From contig JAIOIK010000021.1 in assembly GCA_019912545.1 (NCBI GenBank), forward strand, positions 1 to 64,000: DNA of 64,000 nucleotides, given 5' to 3'. Source of the DNA: Ignavibacteria bacterium. Lineage in GTDB: Bacteria > Bacteroidota > Ignavibacteria > Tepidaquicellales > OLB5. The position numbers and the translations under genes were made by a program. This document shows, piece after piece, positions 56,022 to 64,000 of this stretch. The notes under the pieces are model-generated. The model was given only the letters and a program-made list of their open reading frames with translations, made no database searches and had not been told where the DNA came from. Each line of letters begins with the position of its first letter. The first letter of the stretch is position 1.

Positions 56022-56164
56022 TTAAAAAGGGCAGATAGAGGCTTTTCAAACGTCGGCAAACGTTAATTAAAAACACTAATTTAATAGTGTTAATGCCTTT
56101 TTTCTGCCCGTTTTTAAAAATAACAAATACTTTCCAGAAAAGTAATCCTAAAAAGGAGGATGAT

Positions 56165-59100
56165 ATGAAAAACATTTTGTTCAAAATTATTTTGCTTTAT
56201 GCTTTCCTTTCATTAACTGATATAATTATAATTTTGGCACAGGATGAGCCCGATGAAATTCATGAAATGAGAAACAAGTGGTTTGAAAGAGACAGAACAT
56301 ACCCCTACGATACATTACAGCAATATGCATTAATTAATGGTTTATCTCAAAGAAACCAACTCACACAGTCACAGGGCTACTCAATAGGTGCCAGTATTTG
56401 GACTAATATTGGACCTGTTTCTTATGAGCAAAACTCTAAGAGGTATTCCGGGAGAGTATCCGTAATAAAATATAATCCGCTCAATCCAAGTACTGTGTTT
56501 ATTGGCGGCGCGTGCGGTGGTGTCTGGAAGACTTTCAATAGCCAGTCCACACCATCCAGCGTAGTGTTCAATCCGTTGACTGACGAGTTGCTCTCACTTT
56601 CTTCAGGAGATATTGTCATTGACCCAAACGATACCAATACAATTTATTATGGTACAGGGCAGGGGATGTATTTTTTTGCATATACTTATTACGGAAGAGG
56701 AGTATATAAATCAACCGACGGGGGTGCAAACTGGTCGGGCCCTTTTACTTCAGGTCTGCCAATGTTAACTACCATATTTCGTATGGCAGTAAACCCTGCA
56801 AACAGCAGTGAAATTTATATGGCTGAAAAACGAGGATTATTTAAAAGCACGGATGAAGGAGAAAGCTGGACAAGAATCATACCTGAGCCAGGCAAGCCGT
56901 CCCGCCAATGTAATGATGTAGTGATTTCTGATAACGGTACAAAAATATATGCCGTGGGTCCAAGTGAGCAATGGACGTGGGGATCAATTGGAGATGAATA
57001 CCGCGGTATGGAATACTGGGTATCAACAAACAGTGGAACTTCATTTACGAAAGTTTCCGGTACCGGATTTCATCCGTCTAGCAGGACTCATATTGTTGTT
57101 GCGCCAAATGATAACGGAAAAGTTTACGCAGTTACAGCAAATCGTAGTAACGGTGACATTTATGCTTACAGATCTACAGATGCCGGTTTGAGCTTTATTG
57201 ATAGTACTGATTTGGGCGATAATAGCGGAATGCTGGCAACGTTTTTATTTATACAAGTTAGTCCGGCAAATTCAAGCAATATTATAATTGGGTGGGGAAA
57301 CGGTACTACCTGGGACCCTTGTCTTTATAAATCCACAAACGCCGGTGCTACTTACACTTCAGTTGATGTGCCATACGCTGATATGGGGTGTGCTGCCTTT
57401 CACCCTACTGACGCAAATCAGCTTATTCTGGGATGTGATGGTGGTCTCTTTATCTCCACTGACTTTGGAGTGAGCTGGCCAAGTCTAAATAATTCATTGG
57501 GTCTTTCTTTGATATACAGAATTACATCTAATCCAAATGATGCCGAAAATGTTTTTGTCGGGGTTCAGGACAATGGTTTTCTGCAGAAAGACAGGAATTC
57601 AACTTTATGGTATTCCAGGCAAAGCGGATGGGATGGCACCAATGTTATCTGGTCGGAAATTAGTAATGACATACTAATCGGAAGCACGGGGACTTCACCA
57701 AATCCATGGGGTTCGAATATCTGGCCATCGGGCAACAAAGGCCAGAACTTTAGTAATGTATTTGTTGAAGGTATTTGGGATGGAGGTAATGACTGGATTG
57801 CGATTATTGAGCCTGATCCGGATATTCCAAATTATTATTATACTGCCAGAAGGTCTACAAATTATGGTAACATAATGACCAGCAAGTCAACAAATAATGG
57901 TTCATACTGGTCAACAAATTCAGGTATTAACCCTATTTCAATACCTGATAGCGGCGCCCCATACACATATACTATTTGTGAGAAGAATCATGATATTTTT
58001 TATTTATCGACAAAAAATGGGTATTTTGGAAGCAATTTATATAGAACAACTAATGGTGGATCTAATTGGTTTAACATGAATATTTATAGTAGTGGCGTAG
58101 CACAAAGAGAAGTTACAAATATAACAACAGATCCTGGAAATGAAAACGAAGTGTATTTAACTGTTTCAGGCTTTGGAAGCGGACATGTTTTTAAATCGAC
58201 AAATAAAGGCGCAAACTGGTTAGACATTAGCGGTTCACCGCCCCCCGGCGGCAGCGGGTTGCCTGATCTGCCAGTTAATGACTTTATCATAAGATATACC
58301 TCATGTACAAATAAGGAAGTAATAGTAGCAACTGATGCCGGTGTATACAAATCAATTCTTGGCTCCGGTACATGGCAAGAAGTTGCTGATAATTTGCCCA
58401 ATAGCATTGCAATGGATTTGGATTTAAATTTGATTTCAGGCAAGCTCAGAACAGCTACTTTCGGAAGAGGCGCATGGGAAATTGGATTGAGCGGTGCAGT
58501 TTTCGTTAAGGATACTTTGGTATTGAGAGATGACCAGTCACTTACCAGTGGTCTTCTAGTCAATGAAGATATAGTGGTTTGTTCAGGCGCTGTTCTAAAA
58601 TTACCACTGGCTAGCACTATCAAGATGAAGAGTGATGCTAAAATTACCATAATGTCCGGCGGTACGATAGATGCTTCATCCGGTAATGCAATAACTTTCA
58701 CTTCGCAATCAGGCACATGGGGCGGCATTGAATTCCAGGGCACGGGCGCAGGGACGCTTAAAAACTGCACGTTCCAGAATACTACAACACCGATAGTTAT
58801 TGAAAGCGACGGGGGTCAAAGCACTGAGCATCCCGAATTGACTATTGATAATTGCACATTCACTAATGCTTCTGTGCAGATCACAAATCGCCCTGAGGTA
58901 ACAATACAAAATTGCAGTTTTACTTACACCTCGGGTGATGCGCCGACAGTGCTTGGCGTGCTTTCAACCGGCTCGGATAATGTTGATATTTACAATAATA
59001 CTGTTACTTCAAACTCCTCTATAACAAGCACGGGCATCAGTGTTGTTTATGGCAATAATGTAAGCGTAAGGGATAATGCAATTGAGAATATGGGTCTTGG

Positions 59101-60598
59101 CATTTCGCTTTCTAACTCAGATGCTTTTGTTGAAAATAACACAATTACTGCAACCGGTGATCCGGGTGATAATATAGGCATCGGCGCTGATAATTCTTAT
59201 TCATGCATAATAAACAAAAATACAGTTACAGATTACTTTTACGGCATTAAGCTGTATTCAAGTTCACCCACAATGCTTGAAAACACTGTTGAAACTGGTA
59301 TTACAGACGCTCACTGCCTGTACTTTGAAGAAGCATCCTCGCCGCGGCTGAGGCCAGATTTTGGAGGAGAAGAAATAATCTGGGATGCAGGGCAGAATGT
59401 AATAAGAAACACTGCTTATGACGCCTTGTATGCTTATCAGGAAAGTATTCCCGATATGGATTACGGCTGTAACACTTTTGCAGCTGACAGGTTATATTTT
59501 GATGCAGATTTTTCTTGGCCAACAACTATACCGCCTACTTATTATTACATAAGGGGAAATACATGGGAAGAACCGTTCAGTACAAGTAAGTTTCATATCA
59601 GCGCTGAGTTTATTTATACACCGACCGGCTGTGACCAGCAAAGAGGCGGAGGCGGTTATCCTGAATTACCAATGCTAAAGGAAGATCCTGGCAGTACTGA
59701 ACCACCTCAGCCGTTAATAGTAAACCACGGCAATGGTATCTATGATACATTGAATACTTCAACAACTTCTCAAACTTTGCCTTCGGACCAATCTTTATTC
59801 ATGCAGGGCATGAAACAGGAACTCATGGGTAATTTCAGCAGCGCTATAGAAATATACAAAAATGTCATTTCAGAGTACAGGGATAGCTTAAGCGCAATTA
59901 GCTCAATGAAACGGCTTGTAAAATGCAATGACAGAATGGGTTCAGATTCAACTGCATATTCACAGCTAAGATCATATTTTCTGAACCTTGCATCAAATAA
60001 TCAAAACGATACCGCATTTGTATATATAGCCCGTGAGCTTTCAACAAAGTGCCTTGTAAGGCAGAGCAAGTATGCAGATGCAACTACAGAATATGAGAAC
60101 TCAATAAGCGGCTATACGGATTCACTTCATATACTAAACGCAGAACTGAACATAATCGAAACGTATATGATCATGAATACACAGCACGGCGATGCAATGG
60201 GCTTTACAGGCAAACTTGCGAATCTAAAGCCAATGAACCCAATGGACGGGTATAAGAAACTTAAAGAAAAATTGTACAGACTAAAAGACGTTCATACTTC
60301 TAATACTGTGCCTGAAAAGTTCAGTTTATCACAGAATTATCCGAATCCGTTCAATCCGGTAACAAAGATCAATTTCACTCTGCCAAATGACTCTAAGGTA
60401 TCTATAAAGATCTATGATATACTTGGAAGAACAGTAAGAGTACTGATAGATGAGTTCAGGAAAAAAGGGACACACATTGTTACGTTTGACGGGACAGGAT
60501 TGGCATCTGGTGTATATTTCTACTCAATAGAAGCCCGTCAAGCCGGATCTACGGCAGTAACATTTAAGGATACGAAGAAGATGGTTTTAGTTAAGTAA
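56165..60598 (+). CDS. Large multidomain T9SS protein (propeller, beta helix, TPR)
   Basis: 1477 residues. The start is the ATG at 56165, which has AAAAAGGAGGATGAT before it. After the signal peptide (MKNILFKIILLYAFLSL) come propeller repeats with N-x-G-x-x-W through about residue 790, like the Vps10/sialidase superfamily. A parallel beta-helix part (about 790-1190; N-C-T-F-x-N, I-x-N-N-x-I) and a TPR-like helical stretch (about 1230-1400) follow. The type A sorting domain has YPNPFNPVTKINF and ends KKMVLVK. It is the largest protein here and probably an adhesin or secreted glycan-binding protein; no catalytic residues are evident. Confidence 0.82.
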   Translation: MKNILFKIILLYAFLSLTDIIIILAQDEPDEIHEMRNKWFERDRTYPYDTLQQYALINGLSQRNQLTQSQGYSIGASIWTNIGPVSYEQNSKRYSGRVSVIKYNPLNPSTVFIGGACGGVWKTFNSQSTPSSVVFNPLTDELLSLSSGDIVIDPNDTNTIYYGTGQGMYFFAYTYYGRGVYKSTDGGANWSGPFTSGLPMLTTIFRMAVNPANSSEIYMAEKRGLFKSTDEGESWTRIIPEPGKPSRQCNDVVISDNGTKIYAVGPSEQWTWGSIGDEYRGMEYWVSTNSGTSFTKVSGTGFHPSSRTHIVVAPNDNGKVYAVTANRSNGDIYAYRSTDAGLSFIDSTDLGDNSGMLATFLFIQVSPANSSNIIIGWGNGTTWDPCLYKSTNAGATYTSVDVPYADMGCAAFHPTDANQLILGCDGGLFISTDFGVSWPSLNNSLGLSLIYRITSNPNDAENVFVGVQDNGFLQKDRNSTLWYSRQSGWDGTNVIWSEISNDILIGSTGTSPNPWGSNIWPSGNKGQNFSNVFVEGIWDGGNDWIAIIEPDPDIPNYYYTARRSTNYGNIMTSKSTNNGSYWSTNSGINPISIPDSGAPYTYTICEKNHDIFYLSTKNGYFGSNLYRTTNGGSNWFNMNIYSSGVAQREVTNITTDPGNENEVYLTVSGFGSGHVFKSTNKGANWLDISGSPPPGGSGLPDLPVNDFIIRYTSCTNKEVIVATDAGVYKSILGSGTWQEVADNLPNSIAMDLDLNLISGKLRTATFGRGAWEIGLSGAVFVKDTLVLRDDQSLTSGLLVNEDIVVCSGAVLKLPLASTIKMKSDAKITIMSGGTIDASSGNAITFTSQSGTWGGIEFQGTGAGTLKNCTFQNTTTPIVIESDGGQSTEHPELTIDNCTFTNASVQITNRPEVTIQNCSFTYTSGDAPTVLGVLSTGSDNVDIYNNTVTSNSSITSTGISVVYGNNVSVRDNAIENMGLGISLSNSDAFVENNTITATGDPGDNIGIGADNSYSCIINKNTVTDYFYGIKLYSSSPTMLENTVETGITDAHCLYFEEASSPRLRPDFGGEEIIWDAGQNVIRNTAYDALYAYQESIPDMDYGCNTFAADRLYFDADFSWPTTIPPTYYYIRGNTWEEPFSTSKFHISAEFIYTPTGCDQQRGGGGYPELPMLKEDPGSTEPPQPLIVNHGNGIYDTLNTSTTSQTLPSDQSLFMQGMKQELMGNFSSAIEIYKNVISEYRDSLSAISSMKRLVKCNDRMGSDSTAYSQLRSYFLNLASNNQNDTAFVYIARELSTKCLVRQSKYADATTEYENSISGYTDSLHILNAELNIIETYMIMNTQHGDAMGFTGKLANLKPMNPMDGYKKLKEKLYRLKDVHTSNTVPEKFSLSQNYPNPFNPVTKINFTLPNDSKVSIKIYDILGRTVRVLIDEFRKKGTHIVTFDGTGLASGVYFYSIEARQAGSTAVTFKDTKKMVLVK

Positions 60599-60705
60599 AA
60601 AGGACATTCTGATAGTAGTCAAAGGCCCCGCAGAACGGGATTTCGTTAGCCCGTAATACATGCTAACTCAACATGCCTTTGACCTACGAATGATTTTAAA
60701 TTTGG

Positions 60706-60729
60706 GCCCCGGGTAAACCGGGGCTTTTT
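60706..60729 (+). terminator. Terminator after the large T9SS gene
   Basis: GCCCCGG, GTAAA, CCGGGGC then TTTTT. Confidence 0.8.
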
Positions 60730-60796
60730 GTCAGATTCTACATATCTATCAATGACAATGACATTGATTTACCTTAAATAAATTAATATTTTTATG

Positions 60797-60830
60797 AACC
60801 ACGATCAGATATTAAAGATCGTGGTTTTTT
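60797..60830 (+). terminator. Second hairpin with T-run
   Basis: AACCACGATC/GATCGTGGTT around a 10-base loop and six Ts. It lies 45 bases before the lipoprotein ATG, so it is either a back-up terminator or a leader element of that gene. Confidence 0.65.
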
Positions 60831-60872
60831 ATGAACTGAACCGTTACTCATGGTTCCTTAGCTTGTAAAAAC

Positions 60873-61409
60873 ATGAAAACTATATCAAAACAAATTGCTT
60901 TCGTAATATTACTGAGCGTCTGTCTTTTTTCCTGCGGTAATGACGATAAGAAAACTGAATATGTTGAAGACGGCAAAGATGTTAAGACTGAACAGAAAAA
61001 ACCCGACGAAGTTAAACAGGAATCCGGCAGCACTTCAGCAAATGATTCAGCTAAACAGAATAATTCTACGGGAAGCAAGGATTACAGCAAAAGTAAAGAT
61101 TCATTCCAGAACGAAAAACCGGTTGCAGAAGTATCTCCGCTGGATGCAGCTAATTACAACGGCAGAACGGTTGTTGTGAAAGGATTTGTGGCCGATATAT
61201 ACCAATCAGAAAAAGTTGCTTACCTGAATTTTGTCGAGAAGTATCCCGATAATCCCTTTACCGCTGTAATTTTCGCAAGTAAATTCGATGACTTTCCGGA
61301 TATCGGGAAATTCAAAGGCAAAAATGTGGAGGTTACAGGCAGAGTCTCAAACTACAAAGGTAAGCCGCAGATAATACTCAACAGCCCGAAGCAGATAGTA
61401 GTGAAGTAA
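60873..61409 (+). CDS. Lipoprotein with OB-fold (tRNA_anti-like) domain
   Basis: 178 residues. Signal with lipobox L-F-S-C at residues 19-22 (C at 22). Residues 23-88 are charged, disordered and Q/K/S-rich. The last 90 residues form an OB fold (VVVKGFVADIYQSEKVAYLNF, then F-P-D-I-G-K-F-K-G-K-N-V-E-V-T-G-R-V). It probably sits in the outer or inner membrane and binds a ligand; nucleic-acid binding is not established for secreted forms. Confidence 0.8.
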   Translation: MKTISKQIAFVILLSVCLFSCGNDDKKTEYVEDGKDVKTEQKKPDEVKQESGSTSANDSAKQNNSTGSKDYSKSKDSFQNEKPVAEVSPLDAANYNGRTVVVKGFVADIYQSEKVAYLNFVEKYPDNPFTAVIFASKFDDFPDIGKFKGKNVEVTGRVSNYKGKPQIILNSPKQIVVK

Positions 61410-61433
61410 GGTTGTTAAACCCTTTTTTGGAGT

Positions 61434-61488
61434 GCATCAACTGTGTTGATGCAAAAGATTCTTGCAGTGTCAGGTCCTCAGACCTGAC
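61434..61488. repeat. Two small hairpins after the OB-fold gene
   Basis: GCATCAAC-TGT-GTTGATGC at 61434-61452 and GTCAGGTC-CTCA-GACCTGAC at 61469-61488. Short dispersed palindromes with no T-run. Confidence 0.55.
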
Positions 61489-61516
61489 GCAACAAATTAA
61501 TCATAATTACTAACTC

Positions 61517-62029
61517 TTGAGAGCAATTAAAGCATTTTGTATAATCCTTGTACTATTTGCTTCCTGCAAGGATGATTATAACAGATCAATATTTGAAGGT
61601 GAATGGTATGATGTCAGCCCACAGACATTGTTAGGGGGCATAAGATACTCGTTCAATTTTAAGAGCAGATCGTTTGATATAAGGAAATCTACCAGTTCGG
61701 ATGTTTGGATCTCTCAATGTAATAAACATTTTAATCAAAATGATTATTTCTCCGGATCTTTCCATTTTAGTGACGATAGCTTATTTTTGAAAGGATCCTT
61801 TGTTAAGAGTACTTATTCTGATACTTCTAAATTAGAGCAGCTTGTGCCGGACTGTAACAATACTTACGGGAAAGAGTATAGATATGTCTATCACTTTAAG
61901 TTTGAGGGTGATACATTAAAGTTGTTTTCAAGGGAGGGTTATGACTTTGGTATTAATAATTTTGTAAGCAAGGATACTGTTACACAAATAATAAGAAACA
62001 AAATGACAATTTTTCTAAAGAGGGAATAG
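61517..62029 (+). CDS. Lipoprotein, 170 aa, unknown function
   Basis: Starts at TTG. Signal ends in the lipobox L-F-A-S-C (C at 17). The rest is beta-rich and aromatic, with G-E-W-Y-D-V near the N-terminus and 'YHFKFEGDTLKLFSRE' near the end, like a lipocalin-type barrel. Two cysteines (C68, C113) could form a disulfide. Function unknown. Confidence 0.7.
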   Translation: MRAIKAFCIILVLFASCKDDYNRSIFEGEWYDVSPQTLLGGIRYSFNFKSRSFDIRKSTSSDVWISQCNKHFNQNDYFSGSFHFSDDSLFLKGSFVKSTYSDTSKLEQLVPDCNNTYGKEYRYVYHFKFEGDTLKLFSREGYDFGINNFVSKDTVTQIIRNKMTIFLKRE

Positions 62030-62252
62030 ATATTGTTTTGGCTGATTTTTTGTTCAAACAGAGTTTCAAGCCGGATGGCTGGAACACTGATTTGTGTAAC
62101 CCACCCCGCGGCTAAAGCCGCACCCCTCCCAAGAGGGGAATTATGATTTGGTTCAAGTAGGGTCTACTGCTTTTGGGGACTCTCCGATAGTATTCACAGA
62201 CAGGTCCCGCTAAATACGGGATGTTCCAAATGTCCTGTGCCACCATACCATA
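62030..62252. repeat. Palindrome-rich spacer
   Basis: It holds GCGGCTAAAGCCGC, CCCCTCCCAAGAGGGG and CCCGCTAAATACGGG-type hairpins in about 150 bases. It is the gap between convergent genes and may hold 3' end signals. No gene seen. Confidence 0.5.
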
Positions 62253-63728
62253 TTAAACCTTAAGCTCTTTCAGTTTTTCTGCCGCATTTACGATCTTCCC
62301 TGCCTTTAAAGCTCCTAAAACATCATCTATATACTTCTTCTGGCGCATGCCAACAAGCGTGCAGCTTACATCATCAAGTGAATTGATCAGCAGTATTGAT
62401 TTTTGCGAGAGTGATAGCTCCTTAAACGCGTCGGCTTCACTTTGCTCAACCATAGTGTTCAGTTTTACATGCAGGTCTTTTGATCTGACATTCGCCATTA
62501 AGCCATAGATGCTATCCACAATTGACATCAGCTTATTGGTCTGCTTCGCTATTTTATCCAACCTGTTTTTCATCTCATCGGTCAGATTTGGTGAAGAAAC
62601 CAGCGTAGTAAACGCAAAGTTTACTCTGGGTATCAGGAATTGCTTCTTTATATCATTAAAGCTTTCCACCGAGCCGAAATTCTTCCAGTTCTCCTTAAGC
62701 ATTTGCCCGGCTTTCAGGAAGAAATTGACTGCCTTTTTATTCTCTTCAGTGAGATTCAGAATTTCCAAATAATCGCGTGTGAAATCCTCTTCCATAGAAT
62801 CCAATAGATTGATCTCTGCAATGATCTGCGCCTCTTCCATCTTTGTGTACTCTTCTGTTACAGGGAAATCAGCAAGTCTTGTGAGGCCTTCTTCGCCAAG
62901 CGCATTTAACGGACGGTTAATAAGTACTCCAAGCCCGTTTTTTGCCGCATAATGCAGAACACTCTGAGTGTCACCAAGATTATTCTTATTCACAACTCCG
63001 CCCCGCTCGAATAAATTAAGCGGGAACTGGATCACCTTAAAATTATTGTTCACTGCATTCCCGCCGGAAATCTCTTCGGCGGCCTTGATGCAGTTTGCAA
63101 GTGAAGTGAACACTGGGTCATCACCCGGCTTTACAAATGAGTTGGATGAAATTCCATAGCAGCCGATCCTTCCGGAAATTACTTCGGTTTCAAGATATTC
63201 AAATGCTTTTTTGATGCGCCTGTAATACTCATGCCTCAGCTCATCAAGCTCAAGAGATTTTGCTGCGGGGGAGTCGAGGAAATATTCAGGGTTGTGGAGC
63301 AGGTAAACATCGATCGTTTCAAGCTTCATTCTATCAAGTGAAAATGTTATCTGGTCCTTCAGGAAATCAGGGTGAATGCAGTGCCAAAGACTCTCGGTGT
63401 ATTCAATAACTTCTTTATAGCCAAGGCTATCTTCCTTCATCTTTTTTGCCGCATCAAGATTTTTTCCCTGCAGGTATCCGCCCTTCGAAACTATCACGAT
63501 CTCTTCGCGTTTAAGCTCGCCGCGGTTTATCATATCACCCAGCACATTGCCGATCAGTATCTCACTGCCGCCATCTGAGTAATTTGAGGATGTATCAATT
63601 AGATTTATCCCGGCCTGGATTGCAAACTCCATAGCCTCAAAATGTTCGCGTACCCTGTAATCTACCCTGTATGCTCCAAACCCGCATGCAGAAATATTCA
63701 GCCCGGTATTGCCGAGTGATTTATGCAT
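62253..63728 (-). CDS. Aldo/keto reductase with helical extension
   Basis: About 491 residues from the ATG at 63728 (MHKSLGNTGLNIS, the normal start). A TTG at 63791 would add 21 residues. The usual barrel residues are visible: Asp and Tyr in NLIDTSSNYSDG, Lys in VIVSKGG and His in YLLHNPEYF. The final 150 or so residues are helical and unusual for the family (about 330). It probably reduces a carbonyl with NADPH in the cytoplasm. It follows the RelE-like gene on the same strand. Confidence 0.8.
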   Translation of the reverse strand: MHKSLGNTGLNISACGFGAYRVDYRVREHFEAMEFAIQAGINLIDTSSNYSDGGSEILIGNVLGDMINRGELKREEIVIVSKGGYLQGKNLDAAKKMKEDSLGYKEVIEYTESLWHCIHPDFLKDQITFSLDRMKLETIDVYLLHNPEYFLDSPAAKSLELDELRHEYYRRIKKAFEYLETEVISGRIGCYGISSNSFVKPGDDPVFTSLANCIKAAEEISGGNAVNNNFKVIQFPLNLFERGGVVNKNNLGDTQSVLHYAAKNGLGVLINRPLNALGEEGLTRLADFPVTEEYTKMEEAQIIAEINLLDSMEEDFTRDYLEILNLTEENKKAVNFFLKAGQMLKENWKNFGSVESFNDIKKQFLIPRVNFAFTTLVSSPNLTDEMKNRLDKIAKQTNKLMSIVDSIYGLMANVRSKDLHVKLNTMVEQSEADAFKELSLSQKSILLINSLDDVSCTLVGMRQKKYIDDVLGALKAGKIVNAAEKLKELKV

Positions 63729-63792
63729 CAGAAGTGGGAATTTGCCGCAAAATGAACTCGTGTTTTCTGATAATGCCCGTGATTTGATCAAA

Positions 63793-64000
63793 CTATCTAT
63801 AAATATCCTTCCTGTGTCCTATTTTCAAAATGATTATTTCATTTTCTGATATAGTATAAATAATCCTGTATTTGCCTATACGGAATTTTCTTAGTGATCT
63901 AAAATCTCCTTTTAGTTTGGGGTATGCAAAAGGGTTTTTTGAAAGCTCAAATTCAATCTTGTCAAGTATTTTCGAAACTTCCGTTTTTGATATACTCTTT
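63793..64000 (-). CDS. RelE/ParE-family toxin (5' end beyond window)
   Basis: An open frame enters from the right edge and ends at 63793 with G-H-R-K-D-I-Y-R. The stretch F-R-S-L-R-K-F-R-I-G-K-Y-R-I-I-Y is the central strand-helix core typical of RelE/ParE toxins. About 69 residues are visible. The antitoxin, if present, would be outside the window. An mRNA-cleaving or gyrase-type toxin cannot be decided. Confidence 0.75.
   Translation of the reverse strand, partial: KSISKTEVSKILDKIEFELSKNPFAYPKLKGDFRSLRKFRIGKYRIIYTISENEIIILKIGHRKDIYR

Noticed and set aside
60764-60792. TTGATT-N17-TATTTT promoter before the OB-fold lipoprotein
   Set aside because: Its start would fall inside the hairpin at 60797, so the match is more likely chance in AT-rich DNA.

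Overview
The window looks like a chromosomal segment from an Ignavibacteria-type member of the Bacteroidota/Chlorobi (FCB) group. At least six secreted proteins end in the same kind of type IX secretion (T9SS) type A sorting domain, with a Y-P-N-P-F-N-P core and a final K-K-M-x-L-x-K. Serine palmitoyltransferase, a 2TM-domain protein, methylmalonyl-CoA epimerase and a proton-pumping pyrophosphatase fit this. Several promoters of TTGACA-N17-TATnnT type are visible. No rRNA, prophage, CRISPR array or conventional IS element was seen.

Layout. 1-1781: the start of a STAND-type ATPase with TPRs, cut by the window edge. 1.9-7.2 kb: T9SS proteins, a tRNA-Leu(GAG) with two broken echoes of itself beside it, and small genes. 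7.3-12.9 kb: a paralogous hypothetical protein, a YCII-like protein, a LolA-like protein, aspartate ammonia-lyase and alanine racemase. 12.94-13.39 kb: a GxxExxY gene between terminal inverted repeats. 13.4-21.2 kb: a same-strand run for envelope polysaccharide and related functions (acidic protein, manC, mce, GT9, MscS, O-antigen ligase). 21.2-23.6 kb, minus strand: RNase P RNA, RNase HI, a C4 zinc-ribbon coiled-coil protein, a partial Nif3-type protein, and a very small promoter-ORF-terminator unit. 23.7-29.5 kb: CoA-binding protein, fatty-acid desaturase, serine palmitoyltransferase and an NAD-dependent epimerase, which together suggest sphingolipid synthesis. The last two are separated by a RAYT transposase flanked by REP arrays.

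29.47-33.92 kb: an AT-rich operon of three tightly packed genes that I cannot assign to a known family. The second and third encode proteins that share what looks like a degenerate PD-(D/E)XK nuclease-like domain; the first is a long helical protein. It lies between the RAYT/epimerase region and a housekeeping block (rplY, pth, hppA). It is the best candidate here for an undescribed, possibly defensive, system.

34-38 kb: translation and energy genes. 38-44 kb: a second copy of the paralogous hypothetical, then a secreted cluster with a YCF48-like propeller, a 17-residue-repeat protein ending in an S74 self-cleaving chaperone domain, and a T9SS protein. 44.3-47.8 kb: a membrane protein, winged-helix regulator, 2TM protein and TonB-dependent receptor. 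48-53.6 kb: TPR-like protein, HEAT-repeat AlkD-like protein, NTF2-like protein, PTS EIIA and pyruvate phosphate dikinase. 53.6-54.4 kb: a gene-free, palindrome-rich stretch. 54.4-60.6 kb: two large T9SS proteins. 60.8-64 kb: two lipoproteins, an aldo/keto reductase and the end of a RelE/ParE toxin. Short palindromic repeats are scattered through many intergenic gaps.
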